Positions 16,684-26,217 are shown, counted from the stretch's first letter. The stretch is DNA of 29,903 nt from an uncultured Campylobacter sp. (GCF_937973075.1 NZ_CALBWL010000059.1:1-29903), one strand, 5' to 3'. Translations and numbers: made by a program. The notes: generated by a model not told the origin, from the letters alone.

Positions 16684-17307
16684 CAGGACGCATTACGGCT
16701 TAAATTTTGTATTGGCTAAATTTAGGCCAGGTGGAATTTTTAGCGAAGCGTAGTTTCGACAAAAACGTAAAATTTAATCAGCAGTGCGATCTCTCGGCAA
16801 CTGCCCGAAATTTAAACGAGCGATACGATTAGAGTGATGAAGCACCCGCAAATAAATTTAAAGCAAAAGCACCTTGCCGTTGTCTTAAAAATAAAATTTA
16901 ACGCTCCGATGCTTCCTGGAAGCGGCTCTTGCTTAGCTCTTTATGCCCAAAATAAAATTTTACCGCGTTTCGCATCACAGCCTCTAGCTCTTTTAGTGCC
17001 AAACCCGCATAGCGGCAAAATTTAATCGGTAGCACCGCGATTATGAAATTTAAAAGTAGATCCGCAAGGACGAAATTTAAATTTAAAACAAGTCCGCGAC
17101 TAGAGTTAAATTTGACACGCAAACGGCGTTTGCAAAAGCCGCACGCTAAAAGGTATCTGCCCGAACGCATGTCGCAATGTATCAATCACAAAGTGCCGGC
17201 TCTGCACGTACGTCAAGTTCCGCCAAAATACTCGACGCGTTCCTGCATCGTCTCATAAAACACCATCGTAGGCTGGATTGTAAATTTAAATTATAAAGAA
17301 TTTGGAT
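16684..17307. other. Non-coding stretch with a possible minus-strand gene remnant
   Basis: Nothing convincing is intact here. Frames at 16834–17025 (+), 16898–17185 (-) and 17043–17258 (+) are basic, motif-free peptides without proper start signals. On the minus strand, 17290–17216 and then 17215–17106 in another frame read as protein-like peptides, described under findings. No RNA gene signature is seen. Confidence 0.5.
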
Positions 17308-17332
17308 GAGGCAAAATTTTAAATTTCGCCTC
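17308..17332 (-). terminator. Probable terminator after serA
   Basis: On the minus strand GAGGCGAAATT pairs with AATTTTGCCTC (one G·U), making an 11-bp stem with a short loop, starting 16 bases after the serA stop. It is followed by ATCCAAATTC rather than a U-run. Confidence 0.45.
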
Positions 17333-17347
17333 CTAAGCGGAAAGGGA

Positions 17348-18925
17348 TTAAAGTGCCGCGTAGCGTACCATTAGGCAGGTTTGAAGCACCGCCAGCTTAT
17401 CGAGCGTGCTTTTTTGCACTTCGGAATCGACCAAAATGACCGCCAAAGCGTCCCCCTCCTCGCCTCTGCCTAGGCGGAAGTCCGCGATATTGATGTTTTC
17501 GTCGGCTAGGATCGTACTGACTGACTTGATAACGCCCGGTACGTCGGTGTTTTTAAAGATTATCATCTTGCCTTTCGGCTTAAAATCGGTCTTAAATCCG
17601 CCGATATTTACGATACGCTCCTCGCTACCGTCAAAGACCGTACCCGCGACGTTTGAGATCGCCTCGTCGGTCATAATTTTTACCGCGATCTCGCTTTTAT
17701 AAACGCTGCGCGCAAGCTCGCCGAAGCTCGTCTCAATCCCCTTTTCATCCGCAAGAAATTTAGCGTTGACGTAATTTAGCGAGTCGCCCAAAGAATCGTG
17801 TAGCGCGCCTACGATTGCAAAAACGAGCATCGATTTTAGATACTGAACCACCTCGCCGCTGCCCTCGATGCGAATCGATTTGATCGGGCCTTTATTGATC
17901 TGCGCCGCAAGATAGGCCATTTTGGAGACTAAATTTATATACGGCTCGATACCGCGCGGCAGATCCTCGAGCTTAAGCGGCAAATTTAAAGCGTTTGGAT
18001 AGTTTAAGCCGCGCACGGCGCTGATCGCCTGCTCTGCGGCTTCTCGGGCGATATTGCTTTGCGATTCGAGAGTATTTGCGCCAAGATGCGGAGTCGCGCT
18101 TAAATTTTCGATATCCAAAAGCTCGTGATCGGTCGCAGGCTCTTTGTCAAAAACGTCTATGCCGAGATACGCGATCTTGCCGCTGCATAGATTGTTTGCG
18201 AGCGCTTTTTCGTTGTAAAGCCCGCCTCTAGCGCAGTTTATTAGGCGCACGCCGTCCTTCATCTTCGCTATTTGCGGCTCATCGATCATATTTATCGTCT
18301 CTTGATTTTTCGGCGTATGGATTGTGATGAAGTCGCAAGATAAAATTTCATCGAAATTCTTCGTATATTTTACTCCGAGCTTCGTGGCCTTCTCAGGCTC
18401 GATATACGGATCATAGGCGATGACATTCATTCCAAACGCAAGCGCGCGCACTCCTACGCGCGAGCCGATGTTTCCAAAGCCGATGATGCCGAGGCTTTTT
18501 TTATAAAGCTCGGTGCCGTACCACTTCTCGCGCTTCCAAATTCTATTAATTTTCAGATCGTTGCAGGAATTTACATATTTGCGCGCCGCATTTAGCAGGT
18601 GGCACATGGTCATTTCAACCGCGGCGATGGTGTTTGCCGTAGGTACGTTCATCAAAATAATGCCGCGCTTGGAGCAGCCATCGATATCGCAGTTATCTAC
18701 GCCCACACCCGCGCGCACGATCGCTTTTAGCTTGGTGCCTGCGCCAAGGAATTTCTCATCCACCGCCGTAGAGCTTCTGGTGATCGCAACATCCGCATCG
18801 CCTAAAATTCCGTAAAGTTCGCTCTTGGGCACGTTCGTAGCGTCGATTACTTTAACATCCGATTCTTGCTTAAGCAGATCAAAACCGATTTTATGGATTG
18901 CGTCGCAAACTATGATAGTTTTCAT
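17348..18925 (-). CDS. serA: D-3-phosphoglycerate dehydrogenase
   Basis: A 525-residue long-type SerA, the first enzyme of phosphorylated serine biosynthesis, oxidising 3-phosphoglycerate with NAD+. The Rossmann motif GFGNIG is at 149–154. Catalytic residues are R233 (NCARGG), E262 (DKEPA) and H280 (SATPHLGANT). An intervening domain spans about 310–450, and a C-terminal ACT domain from about 452 (IIFKNTDVPGVIKSVSTILA) probably senses serine. The ATG follows AAAGG by nine bases. It lies 54 bp after rpsA on the same strand, a gap that holds a perfect hairpin, so read-through or a separate promoter are both possible. Confidence 0.97.
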   Translation of the reverse strand: MKTIIVCDAIHKIGFDLLKQESDVKVIDATNVPKSELYGILGDADVAITRSSTAVDEKFLGAGTKLKAIVRAGVGVDNCDIDGCSKRGIILMNVPTANTIAAVEMTMCHLLNAARKYVNSCNDLKINRIWKREKWYGTELYKKSLGIIGFGNIGSRVGVRALAFGMNVIAYDPYIEPEKATKLGVKYTKNFDEILSCDFITIHTPKNQETINMIDEPQIAKMKDGVRLINCARGGLYNEKALANNLCSGKIAYLGIDVFDKEPATDHELLDIENLSATPHLGANTLESQSNIAREAAEQAISAVRGLNYPNALNLPLKLEDLPRGIEPYINLVSKMAYLAAQINKGPIKSIRIEGSGEVVQYLKSMLVFAIVGALHDSLGDSLNYVNAKFLADEKGIETSFGELARSVYKSEIAVKIMTDEAISNVAGTVFDGSEERIVNIGGFKTDFKPKGKMIIFKNTDVPGVIKSVSTILADENINIADFRLGRGEEGDALAVILVDSEVQKSTLDKLAVLQTCLMVRYAAL

Positions 18926-18949
18926 TAAATTTAACCTTTAGAAGTGGGT

Positions 18950-18973
18950 CCGCAAGGCGAGGATGCCTTGCGG
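18950..18973 (-). terminator. Perfect hairpin between rpsA and serA
   Basis: CCGCAAGGC (18950–18958) pairs with GCCTTGCGG (18965–18973) around a six-base loop, starting 6 bases past the rpsA stop and ending 24 bases before the serA ATG. No U-tract follows, so it may be an attenuator or an mRNA-end stabiliser that sets different levels of the two messages. Confidence 0.45.
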
Positions 18974-18979
18974 GAGGAA

Positions 18980-20647
18980 TTATTTATTTAGTTGATCTTT
19001 GATCAGATCCCCTAGGCTTTGCTTCTCGTCGTCGTTACTATTGATCTCGTTTAGCGCCTCGCGCTCTTTTTGATGAGCCAGCCTGCGCACGCTTAGGCGA
19101 ATTCTATTTTTCTTCTCGTCGATAAAAGCGATCGCAGCCTCGATCTCGTCGCCCACTTTTAGGCTATCTACGCTTACGTTGCCAAGATCTTCCTTGCGGA
19201 TAAGCGCGTCTATACCGCCTCCAAGCTCGACAAAAATTCCGAACTCTTTAATATCGCGGATCTTGCCTTTTACGACATCGCCTTGATTGTGGCTCTTGGC
19301 ATAATCGCTAATAGGGCTATCGCCGAGCTCTTTGTGGTTTAGAGAAATTTTTTGAGTGTCTTTATCGATCTTGATGATCTTAACCTCGATCTCGTCGCCC
19401 ACTTTGAATAAATTTTTGCACTTCTCGCCGCGATCCCACGAAGCGTCTTCGTTATGCAAAAGTCCCTCTACACCGTCGATCCTTACAAACGCGCCGAAAT
19501 TTGTAATCGTAGTGACGCTACCTTTTAGCACGTCGCCCACTTTATGCTTAGCAACGAACTCGTCAAAAGGCTTTGTGAGTAAATTTTTAAGGCTCACGCG
19601 CAATCTGCGCTCGCTAGGATTGATCTCTACGACCTCGACGTCAAGCTCCTCGCCCTCGCTGATGAAATCTTTCGGATTTTTGATATTTTTATCCCACGAA
19701 ATTTCACTGATATGCAAAAAACCCTCGATGTCATTACCAAGATCTACAAACGCGCCGTAAGGCTCGATATTACTTACTTTTACGCGGATAGTATCGCCCA
19801 CTTCCAGGCTATCTTTGATCTCATTCCAAGGATCGGGCATCGCCTCTTTTATCGAAAGGGAGAGATGTTTTTTATCGTTGTCATATTTGATAACTTTAAC
19901 CGGAACCTTATCGCCCTCTTTGTAGAGCGAGCTTGGATTTACCGGGCCTTTGTATGAAATTTCGCTGTAGTGCACGAGCCCATCCACGCCGCCTACGTCT
20001 ACGAACATACCGTAGGTGGTGATCTTTTTGACGACGCCTTCGATGATGCCCTCGGTAGCGATTACTTTCTCGATCGCCTCTTTGCTTGCTTTGCGATCCT
20101 CATCAAGTAGCTTCTTGCGCGATACGACGATGCTTTGCTCATCTCTATCGACCTTAATGATCTTTACTTTGAAATTTTTACCGACGGCGCCATTTGGGTT
20201 TTTAAGCGCACTTTGCGAGCGTGGCATAAAAAATTCCACATCATCTGCGTTAGCACAAAGGAAACCACCCTTATTAAACGATAGAATTTTAACGTCATAG
20301 ACATTCTCTGCGTTTTCATCATAGGAGTCGATGAATGCCTTTACTTTTTCCTTCTTTAGAGCCTTTTTATACGATACGACCGGGCGACCGCCTCTGCTTC
20401 CGATAATAGCGACTTTGATGTCATCTCCCACATTAACCTGCGGGTTTCCTTGATCGTCGCTAACCTCGGCGGCATCTAAAATACCCTCCGACTTCCTGCC
20501 TACGTCTATGAAAACCTCGCCGTCCTTAAGGGCGATAACCTTACCTGTGACAACCTCGTCGCGAGACTTCCCGGTGTCATACTCCTCTAACAATGTCGCA
20601 AAATCTTCCTCTGCGTGGTTTTGAACCTTCTCGTTCACCTCAGCCAT
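18980..20647 (-). CDS. rpsA: 30S ribosomal protein S1
   Basis: A 555-residue protein with six S1 OB-fold repeats, the normal layout for S1, which binds mRNA on the small subunit and helps initiation. Repeats start near residues 33, 118, 203, 288, 373 and 460; the best conserved read ITTYGMFVDVGGVDGLVHYSEIS, IEPYGAFVDLGNDIEGFLHISEIS and ITNFGAFVRIDGVEGLLHNED in order. The acidic N-terminus and the ATG start with AAGGAAG upstream are clear. Its own -10 box lies at 20699–20704, in the 112-bp gap after ispH, so it can be transcribed apart from the upstream operon. Confidence 0.97.
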   Translation of the reverse strand: MAEVNEKVQNHAEEDFATLLEEYDTGKSRDEVVTGKVIALKDGEVFIDVGRKSEGILDAAEVSDDQGNPQVNVGDDIKVAIIGSRGGRPVVSYKKALKKEKVKAFIDSYDENAENVYDVKILSFNKGGFLCANADDVEFFMPRSQSALKNPNGAVGKNFKVKIIKVDRDEQSIVVSRKKLLDEDRKASKEAIEKVIATEGIIEGVVKKITTYGMFVDVGGVDGLVHYSEISYKGPVNPSSLYKEGDKVPVKVIKYDNDKKHLSLSIKEAMPDPWNEIKDSLEVGDTIRVKVSNIEPYGAFVDLGNDIEGFLHISEISWDKNIKNPKDFISEGEELDVEVVEINPSERRLRVSLKNLLTKPFDEFVAKHKVGDVLKGSVTTITNFGAFVRIDGVEGLLHNEDASWDRGEKCKNLFKVGDEIEVKIIKIDKDTQKISLNHKELGDSPISDYAKSHNQGDVVKGKIRDIKEFGIFVELGGGIDALIRKEDLGNVSVDSLKVGDEIEAAIAFIDEKKNRIRLSVRRLAHQKEREALNEINSNDDEKQSLGDLIKDQLNK

Positions 20648-20698
20648 ATGCTTCCTTTAAATTTATTTGTGCTTTTTTGAAAAGAACTAAAATGCGCG

Positions 20699-20704
20699 AT
20701 TCTA
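20699..20704 (-). promoter_or_regulatory. -10 box for rpsA
   Basis: On the minus strand TAGAAT in GCTAGAATCGCG fits the Campylobacter TAnAAT consensus, 51 bases ahead of the rpsA ATG. Confidence 0.5.
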
Positions 20705-20759
20705 GCTAAAATTTGCTTTCGATTTGATAAATTTCTAAGAGTAAATTTGATAAGAGGGC

Positions 20760-21596
20760 TTATAAATTCTGCGTTAAATTTTCGATTCGCGCTACTACTT
20801 TTTTGATGATCCAATCGGGAGTGCTAGCTCCTGCGGAGATGCCGCAGAGGCTTTTGTTTTCAAACCACGAGCGTTCAAGCTCGCTTTCGTTTTCTATAAG
20901 ATAACTGTCTTTGCAAAAATTTTGCGAGATTAAAAAAAGCTGCTTGGTGTTGGAGGAATTTTTCCCGCCTACGATTATCATCACGTCGGCCTTTTGTGAC
21001 AGGCTTTTTACAGCCTCTTGATTTTCCAGCGTCGCATTGCAAATCGTATTAAAAATTCTCAGCTCCCTTGCGCGTTGCATCAAAAAATCCGCGATTTTAG
21101 TAAAGCTTTCTATCTTTTTCGTAGTCTGCGAAACGAGCGCGACGCGAGGTCCAAGCTTGATCTGCAGTAACTCCGCGGGCTCCAGCACTACGCATACTCT
21201 TCCTTTGGCGTAGGATTTCACGCCCTTTACTTCGGGATGATTTTTATCGCCGAAGATTACGATATCATAGCCCTCCGCGCTCATCTTTTCTACGATCTGC
21301 TGCGGCTTGGTTACGAAAGGGCAGGTAGCGTCGATGAGCTGCTTGTTTTGCGCTTTTAGGTTTTGCAGATCGTCCTTTTGGATGCCGTGCGTGCGGATGA
21401 TGAGCTTTTGCTCGTCCTTGATCTCGCTAACGCCCCCCAGGGTTTTGACGCCGAAATTTTGCCTTAGCCTATTGATCTCTTCGGCGTTATGTATGAGTTC
21501 ACCAATCGTAGCGGCCTCGCCGGCGCTTTCTGCGATCTTGATCGCACGCTTGACGCCAAAGCAAAAGCCGTAGCTTTTAGCCATCTCAATCTTCAA
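20760..21596 (-). CDS. ispH: 4-hydroxy-3-methylbut-2-enyl diphosphate reductase
   Basis: A 278-residue iron–sulfur enzyme (also LytB) that makes IPP and DMAPP in the last step of the MEP isoprenoid pathway. The three cluster-binding cysteines are C12 (YGFCFGVKRA), C92 (DATCPFV) and C186 (NTICNAT). HPEVKG, GGKNSSNTKQL and GISAGASTPDWI are also conserved. The start is a TTG that overlaps aroA by 11 bp, and MKIEMAKSYGFCFG matches the usual N-terminus of relatives. An ATG at 21584, four residues in and 1 bp past the aroA stop, is the alternative. It is the last gene of the pheS–pheT–aroA–ispH run. Confidence 0.96.
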   Translation of the reverse strand: MKIEMAKSYGFCFGVKRAIKIAESAGEAATIGELIHNAEEINRLRQNFGVKTLGGVSEIKDEQKLIIRTHGIQKDDLQNLKAQNKQLIDATCPFVTKPQQIVEKMSAEGYDIVIFGDKNHPEVKGVKSYAKGRVCVVLEPAELLQIKLGPRVALVSQTTKKIESFTKIADFLMQRARELRIFNTICNATLENQEAVKSLSQKADVMIIVGGKNSSNTKQLFLISQNFCKDSYLIENESELERSWFENKSLCGISAGASTPDWIIKKVVARIENLTQNL

Positions 21597-22860
21597 CGCT
21601 GGCTCCGATCTGTCTTAAAATCGCGGCGAAGTTCGGAAACGACGTCGCGATACAATCGCTATCCTCGATGATCATCCCCGATCTTAGGCCTAAAATCGCA
21701 AAACTCATTGCGATACGGTGATCACCGCACGGCGTGATGATCGCCGCGTTCGCCTCGCCGCCTTCGATATGCCAGCCGTCCTGCAGCTCGCGCGCCTTGA
21801 TACCGCAGGCGCGAAGCCCTTCGCAGGTTACCTTTATGCGGTCGCACTCCTTTACGCGCAGCTCGGCGGCATTTCTAAGCACGCTACTTCCCTGTGCGCA
21901 GGCAAAGGCGATCGCAAGCGCAGGCGCCTCGTCTATCAGCCACGAGATGTTTTCGCTCACCTCCACGGCGTAAAGCGGCGCGTAAGCGACCTCTATATCG
22001 CCGATCTGCTCGTAAATTTCGCTTGTTTTGTGAAATTTTACCTCGGCGCCCATGCGTTTTAAAATTTCATACGCCTCTATGCGAGTTTTGTTTAGCAGCA
22101 TATTTTTTAGCACGATGCGCGAGCCTGGGATTATCGCTGCGGCTACGGCGAAGAAAAACGCCGAGCTGGGGTCGTTTGGAATAAAAATTTCAAGCGGTTT
22201 AAGCGGCGAGCCAAGTGGCGCGACTTCGATCGCAAGGCCGTTGCGTGAAATTTGCGCGCCCATCACTTTTAGCATCCGCTCGCTATGATCGCGGCTAAGC
22301 TCTGGCTCGCTAAACCTGCACCCGCTGCCGCGCAAGGCCGCTAAAATCAGAGCGGTCTTAACCTGCGCGGACGCGATTTTACTCGCGTATTCAAAATATC
22401 CGAGCTTTTGCCCGAGCACCGCAATAGGCGCCTTTTCGCCGCCTGCTCGTCCGTAAATTTTAGCGCCCACCTTGCAAAGCGGATCCGCAACGCGCCTCAT
22501 TGGGCGCTCGCTTAGATACCGATCGCCGCACAGCACGAAAAAGCCCTCGCGCCCTGCCAAAAAGCCCATAAATAGCCGCATAGCAGTGCCCGAGTTGCCG
22601 CAATCAAGCGGGACGTTCGGCTCTTTGATAACCTCCGGCGGAGTGATCAGAATTTCTCCCTCTACGCGCTGTACGCTAGCGCCCAAAAGCTCCACAATCT
22701 TTAGTGTATTTAGCGTATCCTCGGCGGCTAGATAGTTTGAAATTTTACTCGTCCCCTCCGCTAGCAGCGAAAAGATCGCCGTGCGGTGCGAGATCGATTT
22801 GTCCGCGGCGATATTTGAAATCTCCGCCCGCAAAGGGCCCGCTTGCGCAAAAATTCTCAT
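21586..22860 (-). CDS. aroA: 3-phosphoshikimate 1-carboxyvinyltransferase (EPSP synthase)
   Basis: A 424-residue shikimate-pathway enzyme that joins phosphoenolpyruvate to shikimate 3-phosphate. Motifs are DKSISHR at 20–26, GNSGTAMRL at 88–96, LSERPMRR near 116–123, SAQVK and RVKECDRI. DKSISHR, SAQVK and NKTR resemble the class II enzymes rather than the E. coli-type class I, which have SKSVSNR and SSQ; the class call is from memory of the families. Its ATG overlaps the pheT stop in an ATGA, and its end overlaps ispH, so it is translationally coupled on both sides. Confidence 0.97.
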   Translation of the reverse strand: MRIFAQAGPLRAEISNIAADKSISHRTAIFSLLAEGTSKISNYLAAEDTLNTLKIVELLGASVQRVEGEILITPPEVIKEPNVPLDCGNSGTAMRLFMGFLAGREGFFVLCGDRYLSERPMRRVADPLCKVGAKIYGRAGGEKAPIAVLGQKLGYFEYASKIASAQVKTALILAALRGSGCRFSEPELSRDHSERMLKVMGAQISRNGLAIEVAPLGSPLKPLEIFIPNDPSSAFFFAVAAAIIPGSRIVLKNMLLNKTRIEAYEILKRMGAEVKFHKTSEIYEQIGDIEVAYAPLYAVEVSENISWLIDEAPALAIAFACAQGSSVLRNAAELRVKECDRIKVTCEGLRACGIKARELQDGWHIEGGEANAAIITPCGDHRIAMSFAILGLRSGMIIEDSDCIATSFPNFAAILRQIGASVED

Positions 22861-25187
22861 CGCAGCCCAAGTCCCAGCTCGCTGCTAAGCGCGGCTAAAA
22901 TTTTATCGGTAAAGCCCGCTACTTCCTCGTCGCAGAGCGTTTTTTGAAGGTCTTGAAATACAAGTCTGATCGTCAGGCTCTTTGAATCGCCCAGGCTTTC
23001 GTCGCTATAAAGATCGCTTGGGATAAGCTCCTTTAGCGCCTCGATTTTAAGGGCGTCTATGCGCTCTTTGATCTGCTCGAAGCGCATTCCGCTAGGCACC
23101 AAAATGCTTAGATCGCGCGATACGCTAGGGAACTTCGAATAAGCGTCCGCTACGATATTTTCGAATTTAAGCTTGGAAAAATCGATCTCGCACAGATAGC
23201 TTTTATCCAGATCGCGCCCTGCTTCTACGGCGTAATCCACGCGCCCGATAAAGCCTACTATCTCGCCGCCTTGCTCGATCTGAGCTTGCTCGAATTCGCT
23301 TAAAAATTTCAAATTTTCGCCGGGCAGCCTGACCTTAAATTTACCGATGACGCTTTGGATTAAATTTGCAAAATACAAAAAATCCACCGCAGCGGGTTTT
23401 GCGCCGGCCGCGATGGAAGGCTCCGCCTTTAGTCCGCTAGCAATAAAGCCCAGCCTTAGGCTCTGCGAGCCGTCCGTATCAAATACCTCTCCTAGCTCAA
23501 AAAGCTTAACGCTTCTGCGGGAATTCTTTAAATTTCGCTCAGCAGATTCTAGCAGATGATTAATGAGCGTCGGTCTTAGCGCGTCCAGCTCGCCATTGAT
23601 CGGATTTAAAATTTTAACCTTGCACGGCACAAAGCCTAAGCCTTCTAGCGCCTTGCTATCGTCAAATACATAATGCACGCACTCGAAAAATCCTACTGCT
23701 GCCGCCTTGCTGCGAAGCTTGCGTCCATTACATAAGCTTACGTAGGTATCGTTTAGGCGGTTTTTCTCGTAGAAGCTTAGCGGCGCGGCGGCGATATTGT
23801 CGATACCCACGATACGCACGATCTCCTCGCACACGTCGTGAGAATTTACGATATCGTGGCGGAAGGGCGGCACCTTGGCGGTGATTAGATCGGCTTCGAC
23901 GCCTACATCAAAACCTAGCCTTTTTAAAATTTTTACGATCTTATCGCGCGGAATTTGCGCGCCGATCATTGAGTTTATCTCTTTTTCGCTAAAGCCCACG
24001 ATGAGCGGCTCCAAAGCATTTGAAATCTTTTGTGTGCCCGCATATAGGCTAACGGCTTTATTTTTAAGTAGCAATCTAAATAGCAGATCTAGCCCTAGCC
24101 TAAGCTTTGGCTCGCTGCCTCTGCTTGAGCGATACACGTGCTCATCGCCCTTTAAGCTTTTGTTTTCGTTTACTGCTTTGGCGATAATTAGTGGCGCGGT
24201 ATAGTTTGCCTCTAATAGCACCACTTTGCTACTGCAACACGCCTTTAGCTCCGCATCTTGGCAAATCCCTGCTACGCTAAGCAGTCTCTTGCCCGCATAA
24301 ACGCCGAACTCGCCGTTTGGCATAGGCTTTATGTCAAGCGCCACCTTGCCATCTGCGGAAGCGATCTTTTCAAAATCATAAGCGCGCAGCAATACTCCGG
24401 TAGAATGAGTAGCGTAGTTGATGAAATTTTGCACCGCGCAGCTTTGCAAAACACCAACGCTTGCAAGACGCAAGGTCTGCTTTAAATTTAACTTTAGCTC
24501 GCCTTTGATCTCGTAAGCTCGAAAAGCAAATTTAGCGCTTACCTCGTCGCTTGCACGCACGCTTAAAATTCTACCGATACCAGGCGCTCCGTCGGCATCT
24601 TCAAATTCGTGCTTTTCCTTTAGCGGCAGATCAAGTGCCGCGCTTAGATCGCGCGCTATGCCTAAGATGCTAAGGCAGTCGCCGCGATTAGCGGTAAGCT
24701 CGATCTCGATAAGATCATCATTAAAAATTTCATACTCGCGCAGCTCTTTACCTAGCACAAGCTCGCCGATGCTGCTATCAAGCACCATAATGCCGTCATT
24801 CGTCTTAGCAAGTCCAAGCTCCGTTGCCGAACAGATCATGCCAAAGCTCTCCACGCCGCGAAGTTTGGCAGGCTTGATCTCAAGTCCGCCAGGAAGCACG
24901 GCGCCGATTAGGCTAACTGCGACGTATTGCCCTGCCTCGACGTTTTTCGCGCCGCAGACGATCTGCAGGCTCTGCTTACCGACATCAACCTCGCAGACAT
25001 TTAGATGATCGGAATTCTCGTGACGACGCTTGCTTTTTACGAGTCCTACGACGACGCCTTTAGGAAGTGAAATTTTATCGTGAGCGTCAACCTCAAGACC
25101 GATGGAATTTAGCGTAGAAAGCAGCCTTTCGCTTGAAATTTCGCTTATGTCGATCCACTCTTGTAACCAATTTCTCGTTATTATCAT
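22857..25187 (-). CDS. pheT: Phenylalanine–tRNA ligase beta subunit
   Basis: A 776-residue chain, normal for PheT, which pairs with PheS as an alpha2-beta2 enzyme charging tRNA-Phe. In order: an N-terminal EMAP-like tRNA-binding OB domain at about 40–150 (VGLVKSKRRHENSDHLNVCEVD, VCGAKNV), the B3/B4 editing region (about 210–370), a B5 domain (about 390–460), a degenerate catalytic-like core, and a C-terminal ferredoxin-fold anticodon-binding domain (YSKFPSVSRDLSILVP onward). The ATG overlaps the pheS stop by four bases (ATGA), and the same overlap occurs at its end with aroA. Confidence 0.97.
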   Translation of the reverse strand: MIITRNWLQEWIDISEISSERLLSTLNSIGLEVDAHDKISLPKGVVVGLVKSKRRHENSDHLNVCEVDVGKQSLQIVCGAKNVEAGQYVAVSLIGAVLPGGLEIKPAKLRGVESFGMICSATELGLAKTNDGIMVLDSSIGELVLGKELREYEIFNDDLIEIELTANRGDCLSILGIARDLSAALDLPLKEKHEFEDADGAPGIGRILSVRASDEVSAKFAFRAYEIKGELKLNLKQTLRLASVGVLQSCAVQNFINYATHSTGVLLRAYDFEKIASADGKVALDIKPMPNGEFGVYAGKRLLSVAGICQDAELKACCSSKVVLLEANYTAPLIIAKAVNENKSLKGDEHVYRSSRGSEPKLRLGLDLLFRLLLKNKAVSLYAGTQKISNALEPLIVGFSEKEINSMIGAQIPRDKIVKILKRLGFDVGVEADLITAKVPPFRHDIVNSHDVCEEIVRIVGIDNIAAAPLSFYEKNRLNDTYVSLCNGRKLRSKAAAVGFFECVHYVFDDSKALEGLGFVPCKVKILNPINGELDALRPTLINHLLESAERNLKNSRRSVKLFELGEVFDTDGSQSLRLGFIASGLKAEPSIAAGAKPAAVDFLYFANLIQSVIGKFKVRLPGENLKFLSEFEQAQIEQGGEIVGFIGRVDYAVEAGRDLDKSYLCEIDFSKLKFENIVADAYSKFPSVSRDLSILVPSGMRFEQIKERIDALKIEALKELIPSDLYSDESLGDSKSLTIRLVFQDLQKTLCDEEVAGFTDKILAALSSELGLGLR

Positions 25188-26179
25188 TTAAACTGCTCCA
25201 ATAATCTAATATCGCCTTCAAATAGCGAGCGCAGATCGGGAATACCATGTAGCAGCATCGCAAATCTCTCCACGCCGAGCCCGAATGCGTATCCGCTGAC
25301 GTTTTTCCAGCCCACCGCTTTAAAGACGTTAGGATCGACCACGCCGCTGCCTAGCACCTCGAGCCAGCCCGTCTGTTTACAGACGCGGCATCCCTCGCCG
25401 TGGCAGAAAATACAGCTGATATCGACCTCGGTGCTTGGCTCCGTAAACGGAAAGAAGCTCGGGCGGAAGCGCACTTTTACGTCTCCAAACATATAGCGCA
25501 AAAATTCCTCTAAAACGTATTTTAAATTTGCAAAGCTCACCCGATCGCCCTGCTCGACTACGAGACCTTCTACCTGATGAAACATCGGCGTGTGGGTTAG
25601 ATCCATATCGCGGCGAAAGACCGCGCCCGGGGCGATCATACGCACCGGCGGAGCTTTAAATTTCTCCATTGTGCGGATCTGAACGCCGCTGGTGTGCGTG
25701 CGTAGCAGCCGCCCGTCATTTAGATAAAACGTATCTTGCATATCGCGCGCAGGGTGGTATTTGGGTAAATTTAGCGCTTCAAAATTATGGAAGTCGTCCT
25801 CGATGAGCGGGCCGCTTTCGACGCTGAAATTTTGCGCGATGAAGTAGTCTATGATCTTATCCATCGTCTCCATTACGGGGTGCAGCGCTCCGCAGCTTAC
25901 GTTTTCGTTAAAAAGCGTGACGTCGATTGCTTCATTTTTCATCGCCTCTTTTTGCTCTGCTGCTTCCAGGCTCGCCCTTTTTGCAGCGATGAGCTCGCTG
26001 AAATAATCGCGCTTTTCATTCGCGCTTACGGCAAGCTCTTTTTTCTGCTCGGGCGCTGCGGATTTGAGCTCGGAAAAAAGCTGCGTTATGATGCCTTTTT
26101 TGCCAAAAAGCTCTAAGCGCACGGCTTCCAGCTCGCTTAAGCTCGATGCGGCGTCGATTTTTGCTTTAATCTCTTGCAA
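25184..26179 (-). CDS. pheS: Phenylalanine–tRNA ligase alpha subunit
   Basis: A 331-residue class II synthetase subunit holding the active site. An N-terminal coiled coil covers about the first 85 residues. The catalytic core shows RTHTSGVQIRTM, RRDMDLTHTPMFHQVEG (motif 2) and GLGVERFAMLLHGIPD (motif 3). The cluster CIFCHGEGCRVCKQTGW is frequent in PheS and may bind zinc. The start is TTG, reading MQEIKAKI, with AAGGA six bases upstream, and no in-frame ATG nearby would give a sensible N-terminus. It heads the pheS–pheT–aroA–ispH operon and diverges from the HIT gene, with a TACAAT box at 26212–26217. Confidence 0.97.
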   Translation of the reverse strand: MQEIKAKIDAASSLSELEAVRLELFGKKGIITQLFSELKSAAPEQKKELAVSANEKRDYFSELIAAKRASLEAAEQKEAMKNEAIDVTLFNENVSCGALHPVMETMDKIIDYFIAQNFSVESGPLIEDDFHNFEALNLPKYHPARDMQDTFYLNDGRLLRTHTSGVQIRTMEKFKAPPVRMIAPGAVFRRDMDLTHTPMFHQVEGLVVEQGDRVSFANLKYVLEEFLRYMFGDVKVRFRPSFFPFTEPSTEVDISCIFCHGEGCRVCKQTGWLEVLGSGVVDPNVFKAVGWKNVSGYAFGLGVERFAMLLHGIPDLRSLFEGDIRLLEQFK

Positions 26180-26211
26180 ATTCTATCCTTGTAGTTAAAT
26201 TTAATGGCGCG

Positions 26212-26217
26212 ATTGTA
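26212..26217 (-). promoter_or_regulatory. -10 box for the pheS operon
   Basis: On the minus strand TACAAT in AACTACAATCGCG, 32 bases ahead of the TTG start of pheS. It fits TAnAAT. Confidence 0.5.
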
